DNA of 64,000 nucleotides from JBGSUZ01 sp964404895 (GTDB lineage Bacteria; Bacillota; Clostridia; Peptostreptococcales; Acidaminobacteraceae): contig CAYOLV010000004.1 in NCBI GenBank assembly GCA_964404895.1, forward strand, positions 337,685-401,684, written 5' to 3'. How positions within the stretch are numbered: the first letter of the stretch is position 1; the number at the start of each line of letters is the position of its first letter. The notes under the pieces were generated by a model that worked only from the letters and a program-made list of their open reading frames with translations, had not been told where the DNA came from and searched no databases. Both the position numbers and the translations under genes were made by a program. Shown piece after piece: positions 14,878 through 23,372 of the stretch.

Positions 14878-16305
14878 CTATTGTGCCAACTGTTCTGGGC
14901 TCAAAATACTCAGTCCCAGACCTGTCCGATCGATGTTTTCAGATAACTCTTCAAAGATTTGACCCTGACTGTATTTTTGTATGGCGTGATCGATCAAATC
15001 GACTTGAGCCCTGATGGTTCTCTCGTTGGCCTTTCTGCCATCTGACAAGCCTTTCAAAGTAAACAAATTGCTGACGAGACCTAAGTCTGTCATGTCCATG
15101 TCCTTTCCGCTTGTTCTTGCAAATAAAAGACCTTCACGGCTTGCCTGAATATACCTTGCCAAATACAGTGCATTATTAGATTCCTTGTAGTCTTCCGTCA
15201 CAAGAGCAAGTACTGCTTTAGAGCTCCCTGATAGTATATACTTCTTTGGAACTTGTTCCAATACTGGATTAAGCAAAATTCCTGTTCGAGCATAACTTTG
15301 TTCTTCTAAGGCCATTAACACTGCCCCACCGCCAATCTGATGCCCTACCAAGGTCAAGTCATTTAAGTCTAGCTTATCTTTGAAGCCTTCGTCAATCAGG
15401 CCTTTATTTAGTCTTTCCAAAGCTTTAAAGGTTTCTTCCAAATCCCCTTTTTGAATGAGGGTCATTTTTCTTTCCAATTCTATTTTTTCATCTGTCATAT
15501 CAATTTGAGCTAAGGAGGATCTTGCCCCCAAAATATATTCTTTCTTGTTGTATACTGTGGCGTAAGCACTATAGGGGTGATTAATCACCGCTACAAAATA
15601 ACCTTTTGCGGCTAAAGTTTCTGCTAGCCGAGAGTATTGGTCACTGCTGCTCTTAAATCCATGGCTAATAATGGCGACTTGATACTCAAGATCTGACCCT
15701 TTAATTTTACGGGTCAAATATGCACTGGTGTTCACAGATTTTAAGTGTCTGATCATGATTTCAGGCATACCATAACTCAGCGCTAAGCCCTCAATTGAAG
15801 CATTTCCACCTTCAATCCACTTTTTACGTTCTCCCGCTCTGGATTGAACAGGGTAGTACATTTGAACAGTAAATCTTCGCTTGCCGCTAGAGTCTCTAGA
15901 TAAGGTTTCAAGGCGATCGGTACTTTCAACGGTCATCTTCCATGTCCCTATCTTTTGACTCTGGTCAAAGGCGCTAACCGTTTTAATAATTGGAAAAATT
16001 GCCAAACTGCAAATGGAAATATAGGCGCAGATTAAATAAAGTTTTTTGTTGAACTTCATGGTCACCTGCATTTTTTTCTTACCTGCTAAAATCAGTGCCA
16101 TATATTCAACAATGACTACGGCCATCACAAAGTAAATTGGCCAAAGTTGCCATGCCCCTCGCCATACTTTGATCATCCCAATGTTCACTATCAAAAATAA
16201 AATAGCCCCTGCTGTCGGAATCTTTCTGAGGTGGTTGTGGAGCGGCTTGTAGCCAATCAACACCCCCAGCATAACAATTGTCCCAATGACGAAGATTAGA
16301 CTCAC
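14878..16305 (-). CDS. Membrane-anchored alpha/beta-hydrolase-like protein (PAF-acetylhydrolase type)
   Basis: 475 aa. The N-terminal 120 residues have three or four membrane helices. The rest resembles platelet-activating-factor acetylhydrolase/dienelactone hydrolase folds: RRFTVQMYYPV, ISHGFKSSSDQYSRLAETLAAKGYFVAVINHPYSAY (oxyanion region HGF). The nucleophile elbow, normally GHSxGG, reads LVGHQIGGGAV, with Gln (CAG) in place of Ser. The protein may be catalytically dead or use another residue. GTG start with GGGAG upstream. It is the first gene of the operon running through miniprotein, ConA-like protein, rtcB and recX. Confidence 0.7.
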   Translation of the reverse strand: MSLIFVIGTIVMLGVLIGYKPLHNHLRKIPTAGAILFLIVNIGMIKVWRGAWQLWPIYFVMAVVIVEYMALILAGKKKMQVTMKFNKKLYLICAYISICSLAIFPIIKTVSAFDQSQKIGTWKMTVESTDRLETLSRDSSGKRRFTVQMYYPVQSRAGERKKWIEGGNASIEGLALSYGMPEIMIRHLKSVNTSAYLTRKIKGSDLEYQVAIISHGFKSSSDQYSRLAETLAAKGYFVAVINHPYSAYATVYNKKEYILGARSSLAQIDMTDEKIELERKMTLIQKGDLEETFKALERLNKGLIDEGFKDKLDLNDLTLVGHQIGGGAVLMALEEQSYARTGILLNPVLEQVPKKYILSGSSKAVLALVTEDYKESNNALYLARYIQASREGLLFARTSGKDMDMTDLGLVSNLFTLKGLSDGRKANERTIRAQVDLIDHAIQKYSQGQIFEELSENIDRTGLGLSILSPEQLAQ

Positions 16306-16360
16306 CTGACTCCCACACTTTCACGGATGATTTATGAATTCTTATTTCTTTATTTTACCA

Positions 16361-16418
16361 CGAAAAAAATCTTAGCGCAGAGAAAATTAACTTAACCTTC
16401 TCCGTTCGCTAAGATTTT
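16361..16418 (-). terminator. Terminator after the GNAT gene
   Basis: Minus strand: AAAATCTTAGCG-loop-CGCTAAGATTTTTTTCG, an 11-bp stem with T run, after the stop at 16436. It isolates this unit from the hydrolase-like operon. Confidence 0.85.
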
Positions 16419-16435
16419 ATGCACAGGGTTTATAT

Positions 16436-16876
16436 TTAGAGATCAATACTCATTTGGATCCATTCTTCATCTTCTTCAATCACTTGAAAACCTACGCGTT
16501 CAAATACCTTGACCCCCCGACGATCTTCGGGTTTTAACAGTGCATAAATATTAGGTTTGTCGTAGTCATACTGGTCAATGAGATAGTCTACACACTGAGT
16601 AATAAAGTCATAGCCCATGCCCTCACCCACAAAATCTGGCAACAAAGCACCACTCATTTCCATAATGCCATCTTCATCAAAGGTTACTTCTGTAAATCCG
16701 ATGATTTCTTCATCTTCATTGACGGCGACATAAAGATCCACATCGTTGGAAGCCAACAGAGTGTCTATATCTGAAGCATGCTTTTCAGAATCAAAGCATT
16801 TGTAGTCATTCCCATGTTTGTAACTGATAATCACATTTGCATCTTCTTCATTGATCGGTCTAAATAGGAATTCCAT
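16436..16876 (-). CDS. GNAT-family N-acetyltransferase
   Basis: 146 aa from ATG 16876 (MEFLFRPINEEDA), preceded by GGAGGTGG. The GNAT fold shows DLYVAVNEDEEIIGFTEV, the acetyl-CoA region LLPDFVGEGMGYDFITQCVDYLI (Gly-x-Gly-x-Gly-like, degenerate) and VFERVGFQVIEED. The protein is acidic. The substrate is unknown. It lies 45 bases after the radical SAM gene and may be cotranscribed with it. Confidence 0.75.
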   Translation of the reverse strand: MEFLFRPINEEDANVIISYKHGNDYKCFDSEKHASDIDTLLASNDVDLYVAVNEDEEIIGFTEVTFDEDGIMEMSGALLPDFVGEGMGYDFITQCVDYLIDQYDYDKPNIYALLKPEDRRGVKVFERVGFQVIEEDEEWIQMSIDL

Positions 16877-16921
16877 AGGCCCACCTCCCATTTGATTTAC
16901 ATATACCCCGACTTTTTCCCT

Positions 16922-17905
16922 TTAATCGAAAGGAATGTGATGAAAAAGCCCACAGCTTGGACACCTTTCATCTTGAAAATACACATTCACATTTCCATCA
17001 TACCGTTCCACCAATGTATAACCGCAAGATTTGCACTTGGTCTCATTTTTATGACCATGAACGTTGCCTATATAGACATCTTTTAAATACCGATGCGCCA
17101 ATGTCTGAGCTCGAATCAGGTCTTCATAAGAGGTTTCGTGGCGACTCATTTTATAATTGGGGAAGTAACGGCTGATGTGAAGAGGAATATGCTCCGATAA
17201 AGTGCCAACTTTCTTAAACATAGCTTCCATAACGGCTGGATCGTCGTTTAGTCCTGGTATAAGCAAGAAAGTCAACTCTAAATGACTTCGGTCATAGAGG
17301 TATTCTATAGTCTCCAGCACAGGCTCCAGCGTTCCGCCACAAACATCTTTATAGAAACTTTGGGTATAACCCTTTAAGTCGATGTTAAAAGCATCTACCA
17401 CTAAAGCTAACTCCGACAGAGGGCTGTTTTCCAAATAGCCATTGCTGATCATTACATTTTTACGATGATGTTTCCGATTCAATTCAAAAATATCCATCAA
17501 AAATTCAAACTGGATACCTGGTTCATTATAGGTCGCCGCAATACCAATGCTGTCTTCCACCTCTAATGATCTATAGACAAAGTCTTGAGCCGTGGTATGA
17601 ATGCCTTCTCCTATTTGTTGAGAAATTTCATTGTTTTGACAAAACTGGCAACTAAAATTGCAGCCATAACTTCCAAAACTAACAATTTTTTTACCCGGAT
17701 AAAAGTGATATAAAGGCTTTTTCTCTATTGGGTCTAGAGCGTAGGAAGAGATAACGCCATATGTATTGGCATGTAAAATACCATTGATGTTCTGACGCAC
17801 GCCACATTTTCCAGTTGCACCTTCTATAAGAATGCAGCCATGCGGACATAAATTGCAACGTACTTTCTGATGTTCTAGCTTTTCATAATACTCTGCGATC
17901 TTCAT
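16922..17905 (-). CDS. amrS: AmrS-type radical SAM enzyme (AmmeMemoRadiSam system)
   Basis: 327 aa. The radical SAM cluster motif GCNFSCQFCQN (Cx3Cx2C) is at about residue 78-88. Upstream are VRCNLCPHGCILIEGATGKCGVRQN (extra cysteines) and KKPLYHFYPGKKI, both standard in AmrS. The C-terminus has a zinc-ribbon-like CKSCGY...CPSCGLFHH. Family members are usually encoded with a MEMO protein (AmrB) and an AMMECR1 protein (AmrA); neither is in this window. The substrate of the system is not known. The start lies behind a hairpin that includes its ribosome site (17912-17969). Confidence 0.87.
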   Translation of the reverse strand: MKIAEYYEKLEHQKVRCNLCPHGCILIEGATGKCGVRQNINGILHANTYGVISSYALDPIEKKPLYHFYPGKKIVSFGSYGCNFSCQFCQNNEISQQIGEGIHTTAQDFVYRSLEVEDSIGIAATYNEPGIQFEFLMDIFELNRKHHRKNVMISNGYLENSPLSELALVVDAFNIDLKGYTQSFYKDVCGGTLEPVLETIEYLYDRSHLELTFLLIPGLNDDPAVMEAMFKKVGTLSEHIPLHISRYFPNYKMSRHETSYEDLIRAQTLAHRYLKDVYIGNVHGHKNETKCKSCGYTLVERYDGNVNVYFQDERCPSCGLFHHIPFD

Positions 17906-17911
17906 AAAAAG

Positions 17912-17969
17912 ACCCCCTCATTGAAGTAAGAAAACAGATTACTGTTCCTATACCTCATACTGAGGGGGT
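17912..17969 (-). promoter_or_regulatory. Hairpin that pairs with the amrS ribosome binding site (terminator-like)
   Basis: Minus strand: ACCCCCTCA (17961-17969) and TGAGGGGGT (17912-17920) form a perfect 9-bp stem around a loop with an inner AACAG/CTGTT hairpin, followed by CTTTTT and the ATG. The 3' arm is the Shine-Dalgarno of amrS. The element could terminate transcription after the lipoprotein gene, block translation of amrS, or both. Confidence 0.55.
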
Positions 17970-17978
17970 ATAAACACC

Positions 17979-18542
17979 TTATTTATCTATTGCAAGACCC
18001 GAAAGAGTTTTTGATAAATCATCACTTGGAACAATCACTGACTTGCCATCTACTTTTTTCACATGAATGTCGATTGTATTTTCCACAAACACCACTTTGC
18101 TGTCATTGATTTTTTTGATTAAGTATTCAACCATCAAACCTGAAGCTTTTGTTTTAGCCGTGTCATCTCCACCTTGGAGCTTTTGAACTTCTTCTCCGAT
18201 GTTCTCCATCATGTCATCATAAATCAGAGCTGTATTAGGTAATTTGATCAGAACGGTCACCACCGTCTCCTCTTCGCTTACCTTCCCGTCTTTGATTTCG
18301 TATACCATACGGCCAAAGAACTGCTTCATTACTTCATTGTCGCCAAAAGCAAGATTTTCTGGTACAGATTCCAATTGACCTTCTGCTTCTTTAAACTGAC
18401 CGGCTTTCAAATTTTCTAAATAGGTGCTCACCACCTCCGTGCTTAGCTTTGTTGCCTCCTCGGAAGTTTCCTTTGGCGCTTGACATGCAACGAGCAACAA
18501 GCCCATCACGAATACCAATCCTAAACTGAATAACTTTTTCAC
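17979..18542 (-). CDS. Secreted lipoprotein of unknown function
   Basis: 187 aa. Signal peptide MKKLFSLGLVFVMGLLLVAC with lipobox LVAC (Cys20). The mature part is helical and acidic, with VVSTYLENLKAGQFKEAEGQLESVPENL near the start and IHVKKVDGKSVIVPSDDLSKTLSGL at the end, a layout seen in DUF4878/DUF5105-type NTF2-like lipoproteins; the assignment is tentative. It lies 23 bases after proC. Confidence 0.7.
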   Translation of the reverse strand: MKKLFSLGLVFVMGLLLVACQAPKETSEEATKLSTEVVSTYLENLKAGQFKEAEGQLESVPENLAFGDNEVMKQFFGRMVYEIKDGKVSEEETVVTVLIKLPNTALIYDDMMENIGEEVQKLQGGDDTAKTKASGLMVEYLIKKINDSKVVFVENTIDIHVKKVDGKSVIVPSDDLSKTLSGLAIDK

Positions 18543-18565
18543 AAAATGTCCTCCAATAATTTATG

Positions 18566-19378
18566 CTATTTTTTACCCATCAACTGTGTCGTCTTAAGGG
18601 TACAAGATGCCATGGCTCGCATTACTGCAGCTCTAAAACCGTTCTCTTCAAGGGTTTTTAAAGCTTCAATGGTAGTGCCTCCTGGAGAGGTCACTTGGTC
18701 TTTTAAAACCCCTGGGTGCAATCCTGTTTCTAAAACCATTTTCCCTGCACCCATCATAGCTTGCGCCGCCATACGATAGGCTTGATCTCTTTGGAAGCCT
18801 TGTCTGACGCCTTCGTCAGCCATGGCTTCAATCATTTGAAACATATAGGCCGGAGCAGAACCACTGATTGCAGGAACCGCGTCCATAAGTTTTTCTTCAA
18901 TGATCTCTACTGCTCCAAAACTTTTAAGAAATCCCAGTACCCAGTCTCTTTCTTCTGGCTCAAACTTATCCGAGAAAGTGACTGCTGTCATAGCCGCCAT
19001 CACTTGAGCAGGTGTATTGGGCATGGTTCTCGCCACCTTGACGTCATCCCCAAACCAATACCGAACATTTTCAATACTCAGCCCTGCGGCGATGGTAATG
19101 ATTACATGTTCTGCAGTGATTTCTGGTTTGATTTTCTCAATGACTTCTTGATATTGATAAGGTTTGACGCCTAACAAGACATATTTAGCACCGGACAGAA
19201 CTTCAATCTCTGACCCAAGGACTGTCATGCCTTTAAATTCAGTTGCAATTTTTTCTGCCTTTGTCGATGTTCTATTGAAAAGCACGACTTCTTCTGCAGG
19301 ATATGCCCCTGTAGACATCATGCCCCGAATCATGGCGCTGGACATATTGCCCGTACCGATAAATCCGATTGTTTTCAT
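18566..19378 (-). CDS. proC: Pyrroline-5-carboxylate reductase
   Basis: 270 aa, normal length. N-terminal Rossmann fold IGFIGTGNMSSAMIRGM, then VLLGVKPYQYQEV, MPNTPAQV and the C-terminal dimerisation signature PAISGSAPAYMFQMIEAMADEGVRQG ... VTSPGGTTIEALKTLE. The enzyme reduces pyrroline-5-carboxylate to proline with NAD(P)H in the cytoplasm, the last step of proline synthesis. No proA or proB is in the window. It sits 16 bases after the cysteine-desulfurase-like gene and before the lipoprotein. Confidence 0.95.
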   Translation of the reverse strand: MKTIGFIGTGNMSSAMIRGMMSTGAYPAEEVVLFNRTSTKAEKIATEFKGMTVLGSEIEVLSGAKYVLLGVKPYQYQEVIEKIKPEITAEHVIITIAAGLSIENVRYWFGDDVKVARTMPNTPAQVMAAMTAVTFSDKFEPEERDWVLGFLKSFGAVEIIEEKLMDAVPAISGSAPAYMFQMIEAMADEGVRQGFQRDQAYRMAAQAMMGAGKMVLETGLHPGVLKDQVTSPGGTTIEALKTLEENGFRAAVMRAMASCTLKTTQLMGKK

Positions 19379-19394
19379 AAGAAAACCTCCCTTT

Positions 19395-20549
19395 TTACAA
19401 CATGTCCATCAATTTAAAGATGGCTTCAATGGCTAAGTCTACTTCTTCAAACGTATTGAAATATGAGAAACTAAACCTTACGGTTCCTTGTGGAAATGTG
19501 CCTAAATGCTTGTGTGCATGAGGGGCGCAGTGCATGCCAACCCGAGTGGAGATTCCATGATTTTTATCTAAGTAATAACTAATTTCAGCATTGTCCATTC
19601 CAACAAAATCTAAAGAGACCACAGCCGTTCTGTCTACAATTCCTTTTTTTCCTATAATTCGAATCCCCGAATTGTTTTGGAGACCTTCTATAAATCTTTC
19701 CGTCAGCGCCATTTCATGGGCATGAATTTTGTCTATGCCTTCTGACTTTAAATACTTCACCGCTGCAGAAAGTCCGTATAATCCTACTGTATTAGGTGTG
19801 CCTGATTCAAACTTATCAGGTAACATTTCCGGCTGAACTTCAGACTCTGAATGACTTCCAGTGCCACCAACGATCAAAGACTCTAGCGCCTCACTTAACT
19901 CATCGGTAATTACAAAGCCACCCACCCCTTGAGGACCTAAAAGACTTTTATGCCCTGTAAAAGCCACGGCGTCTGCTTGAATTTTTTTCATAGAAACAGG
20001 TAAAACGCCTGCAGTTTGAGCGGCATCCACCACAAACCACAAATCATGTTTTTTTGCAAACGCTCCCACTTTCTCAAGAGGGTTTACAGTACCACAAACG
20101 TTGCTGGCATGGGTACAAATAATTAACTGGGTATTGGGTTTTACCAATGCATCTATTTGATCAGTTAAGATAGTGCCCTCTTCGTCTGCAGGTATAAGGT
20201 CATATGTGATGCCCTTATCAAGCAACTGATGTAAGGGCCTGACCACTGCATTATGTTCAAGGGATGAAATTAACACATGATCTCCAGGTTTTAACAGCCC
20301 TTTTATGATCATATTCAGACTCTGGGTAATGTTCATGGTAAATACCACATTTTGCGGAGCTGGCCCCTCAAATAACTCACAGAGCATTTCTCTAAGCTCT
20401 AATATGACCCTTTGAGCCTGAAATGCTTCGGCATAAGCGCCTCTGCTGACGTTACAACCAATATTCGTAATAAAATTGCTCATGGCGTCTGCCACACCCG
20501 GTGCTTTGGGATAAGAAGTTGCTCCATTGTCCATATAAATGCGTTCCAT
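19395..20549 (-). CDS. Cysteine desulfurase family PLP enzyme (class V aminotransferase fold)
   Basis: 384 aa. MDNGATSYPKAPGVADAM at the start, CTHASNVCGTVNPLEKV, the PLP lysine in AVAFTGHKSLLGPQGVGGF, and a Cys/His-containing loop RVGMHCAPHAHKHLGT near the C-terminus where desulfurases hold the persulfide Cys. The pattern fits the cysteine-desulfurase-like subfamily found as single genes in Firmicutes (TIGR01977 type), sometimes linked with selenium metabolism. No iscU or sufU lies adjacent. It could supply sulfur to tRNA or cofactor thiolation, or act on selenocysteine; the substrate is not resolved. Confidence 0.85.
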   Translation of the reverse strand: MERIYMDNGATSYPKAPGVADAMSNFITNIGCNVSRGAYAEAFQAQRVILELREMLCELFEGPAPQNVVFTMNITQSLNMIIKGLLKPGDHVLISSLEHNAVVRPLHQLLDKGITYDLIPADEEGTILTDQIDALVKPNTQLIICTHASNVCGTVNPLEKVGAFAKKHDLWFVVDAAQTAGVLPVSMKKIQADAVAFTGHKSLLGPQGVGGFVITDELSEALESLIVGGTGSHSESEVQPEMLPDKFESGTPNTVGLYGLSAAVKYLKSEGIDKIHAHEMALTERFIEGLQNNSGIRIIGKKGIVDRTAVVSLDFVGMDNAEISYYLDKNHGISTRVGMHCAPHAHKHLGTFPQGTVRFSFSYFNTFEEVDLAIEAIFKLMDML

Positions 20550-20577
20550 TTTCCACCTCCAGTTTCTTTAATCAATC

Positions 20578-21075
20578 TTACTTTTTCTTATTTTTATGAG
20601 CATGATCGAAGCTTGACGGCTTAAATTGACTCAACGCCTTTTTTAATGCGTCCATTTGGGCTACAGGTAAATATAAATCTTTTTGAATTCGTCTTTTTCT
20701 AACCATCATGGCAAAAGTAAATTTCGCATTTTTTTCATCTAAAGCTTTCAACTCCACAAGGGTAAAATCTTCTGGTTTGATTTTGGTATTGCCTATGGTT
20801 AGCCGATCCTTTTCAACAATAATTTTTGAAATATTGGTCACTAAATTCATAGACAAGATCAGTACCCCTGCCATTAGATAATCGTCAAAATTTGTAAAGT
20901 AATTGTATAGTGCTATCCCTGTATTGGTGATATACACAAAATATCTGAACTTCCTATCAATCAGTTTTAAATAGTAAATGTCGCCCTGCTCAAAACTCTT
21001 GATTGATTTTTGGATTTTCACTTCACAGTATACCGCATAGGCTGCTACCAGAAGTGTTGGAATACTAAAATTCAT
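20578..21075 (-). CDS. Membrane protein of unknown function
   Basis: 165 aa from ATG 21075 (MNFSIPTLL), preceded by GGAGG. An N-terminal hydrophobic segment and two more helices (FVYITNTGIALYNYF; LMAGVLILSMNLVTNI) are followed by a PH-like cytoplasmic region (IIVEKDRLTIGNTKIKPEDFTLVELKALD) and a basic His/Lys-rich tail. I do not recognise a family. It is the first gene of the leftward run leading to the desulfurase and proC. Confidence 0.65.
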   Translation of the reverse strand: MNFSIPTLLVAAYAVYCEVKIQKSIKSFEQGDIYYLKLIDRKFRYFVYITNTGIALYNYFTNFDDYLMAGVLILSMNLVTNISKIIVEKDRLTIGNTKIKPEDFTLVELKALDEKNAKFTFAMMVRKRRIQKDLYLPVAQMDALKKALSQFKPSSFDHAHKNKKK

Positions 21076-21213
21076 ATAACCCTCCACCTGTTCATTTTAG
21101 CTAATCTGATGCTTTCTGCCAAAAGCAGTTCACGTTATATTATAACCTATTTTAGCTGGTCTATGTGAAGAAATAATTTACTCAAAACCTAGTCAGTTGG
21201 ATTTTGTCTAAAC

Positions 21214-21252
21214 GAAAAAAAACGCGCCTGATTCTATGATCAGACACGCCTT
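21214..21252 (-). terminator. Terminator of tRNA-Val
   Basis: Minus strand: GGCGTGTCTGAT-N-ATCAGGCGCGTTTTTTTT, 40 bases after the tRNA 3' end. Confidence 0.85.
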
Positions 21253-21291
21253 AATTATCTTAGTAAAATTAACTTTTATGTGTAAAAAGAA

Positions 21292-21368
21292 TGGTGGGAC
21301 TAACTGGAATCGAACCAGTGACCCCTTGCATGTCAAGCAAGTACTCTAACCAGCTGAGCTATAACCCC
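21292..21368 (-). tRNA. tRNA-Val (anticodon GAC)
   Basis: 77 bases including encoded CCA. The acceptor arm GGGGTTA pairs with TAGTCCC; the D arm is GCTC/GAGT; the anticodon stem CTTGC/GCAAG closes loop TTGACAT, giving anticodon GAC (codon GUC/GUU); the T arm ACTGG-TTCGATT-CCAGT is intact. Confidence 0.95.
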
Positions 21369-21443
21369 ACATCAATTAGCACAATATTTATTATACCTAG
21401 CTAAGTTTAAAAGTCAAGGCATAAAACGAAAAAACACCCTATT

Positions 21444-23213
21444 TTATTGTTCTAGTTTATGAAGCACCTTGAAAAACAATTCTACTGCCCAAGGATCAAA
21501 CTGATTGCCTGATCCTTTTGCTATTTCATTGGCAGCTTGTTTGGCATTCAAGGAGTCTCTGTAAATCCGTTCACTGGTAATAGCCACATAGGTATCCACA
21601 ACGGAGAGCATCCTAGACAAGATTGGAATCAAGTCCCCTTTCACTCCATCCGCATTATTCATGCCATCATATCGATGATGGTGGTAAAGGATGTATTTGG
21701 AAATTTGCTGGTAATGATGGCTCATGTCTGCAATCTTGGCGCCAGACTCACAGTGACGGCGTATAACCTTTTTATCATCATCGTCTAAGAGCTTAAGGGA
21801 GTAAATTTCGTCATCAAGACAAAGCATCCCAATATCGTAAACCTCACTTAGCAAAATAGCTTCTTTAATCAAGTGAGAGACTTCCTTGTCTAGCAAACAC
21901 ATTTCGGTCATGAACAACTTCACTTTAGAGGTAAAGGCAAAGCCTTCATAAGGATGTACAGACATTTTCTTATAGAGATATTGGAAAGTCTCCTCAAAGA
22001 AAGTTCGTTTCATGATGCTTTTTTTAGCATACATGTCTTCGTCGGCTCGGTTCATACATAAACGTATATTGTCACTGGGTTGAGTCTTGGTACAATAACC
22101 TAAAGCAATACTGAGCTTGCCCAGTTTAGTGGTTCTACGATCTGCAGCCGCCTTAATTCTTTGAATAATGAGCTCTGCCTCTTTCTCATCCGTTTCAGGT
22201 AAAAAGACAAGAAACTCATCGCCTCCAATCCTTGCAATAATGTCTTCAGACCTGCAAGCATTTCTAAGGACATCTGCAGTTATGCGAATAATATTGTCTC
22301 CTTCGTCATGTCCCATGAGGTCGTTTGAGATTTTCAGTCCGTTCAAATCCGCCATGATTAAAGTTATAGGTAACTGTCTAGTAGTGTTCAGTCGATCAAT
22401 TTCCTCATCTAAATAATTGCGATTGTACAAACCCGTCATACTGTCATGGAAGGTCAGATAGTTGACTCTTCCCTGCAACTCAAGTTCTTCTGTAATATTG
22501 GTCAAAGTTACAACTCGTCCCAAATACTTGCCATCTGCAGAAGAAATGTTGGCAATTTTCATGATGACTGAAAAATCTTTATCCATATGGGTGATGATTT
22601 GACACTCTACGTTGTTTTTAGTGGGTTCCTCTGCAATATTGTTTCCCGTTTCTTTATCATATGCCTTAAAATAATCAGATATTTTTTTGCCGATATATTC
22701 ACCGTGAATATCTAATATTCTACGACCCGGTTGATTGATATAGTTAATATATCCCAGTTCATCTTCTGCAATAACACCATCAATAACACTCTCTAGAATC
22801 GCCTCTTGCCATCTTTGCTGATCTTTTATTTTCTGTTCAGCTTCAAATTTAGCCAGACTGAGTTCAATGTTAAACTGCAATTCCACAGGATCTACAGGCT
22901 TGACCATGTAACTGCTGCCCTTACTCATTTTTAAAGTTTCCATCAATGACAGATCAGAACTGGCTGTTAAAAAAATAACGGTGGTGTCGATTTGTTTGCT
23001 GATTTCAGCAGCAGCCTCCACGCCATTCATGTCCTCTGCAAGCCAAATATCCATGAGAATGATATCTGGACGCAACAACAAAGCCTTTTCAATAGCTTCG
23101 GCTCCATTAGAAACAACACCTATACAGACATAGCCCAAAGATGTTATCAAATCTTTCAGTTGTGTGGCTAGCGTTATGGAATCTTCTACAATCAGAAGTT
23201 CGATTTTCTTCAT
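21444..23213 (-). CDS. Response regulator with PAS, GGDEF and degenerate HD-GYP domains
   Basis: 589 aa. Receiver domain 1-125 (IVEDSITLATQLK, phospho-Asp in DIILMDIWL, Lys in SYMVKPVD), PAS domain about 135-250, GGDEF domain about 255-410 with intact IARIGGDEFLVF, so diguanylate cyclase activity is plausible. The C-terminal domain resembles HD-GYP, but the HD pair reads YDIGM and the GYP loop reads HHHRYDGMNNADGVKGDLIP, so c-di-GMP phosphodiesterase activity is doubtful. It is cytoplasmic and without a partner kinase in the window. ATG with GAGAGGTG upstream; divergent from the RMD1 gene. Confidence 0.88.
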   Translation of the reverse strand: MKKIELLIVEDSITLATQLKDLITSLGYVCIGVVSNGAEAIEKALLLRPDIILMDIWLAEDMNGVEAAAEISKQIDTTVIFLTASSDLSLMETLKMSKGSSYMVKPVDPVELQFNIELSLAKFEAEQKIKDQQRWQEAILESVIDGVIAEDELGYINYINQPGRRILDIHGEYIGKKISDYFKAYDKETGNNIAEEPTKNNVECQIITHMDKDFSVIMKIANISSADGKYLGRVVTLTNITEELELQGRVNYLTFHDSMTGLYNRNYLDEEIDRLNTTRQLPITLIMADLNGLKISNDLMGHDEGDNIIRITADVLRNACRSEDIIARIGGDEFLVFLPETDEKEAELIIQRIKAAADRRTTKLGKLSIALGYCTKTQPSDNIRLCMNRADEDMYAKKSIMKRTFFEETFQYLYKKMSVHPYEGFAFTSKVKLFMTEMCLLDKEVSHLIKEAILLSEVYDIGMLCLDDEIYSLKLLDDDDKKVIRRHCESGAKIADMSHHYQQISKYILYHHHRYDGMNNADGVKGDLIPILSRMLSVVDTYVAITSERIYRDSLNAKQAANEIAKGSGNQFDPWAVELFFKVLHKLEQ

Positions 23214-23372
23214 GTTACACCTCTCTTACGACCACCCGTGTTAGTCTATTTATAACCTCATATCCACTTTAAAAGCATTTATTTTTACATTAGGCAATTA
23301 TTAGTTTATTTTTCTCCGATACTTCGTCAAATCTTAGGGTATGTATTTACAAAAGCACAAGGGGGACTATTT

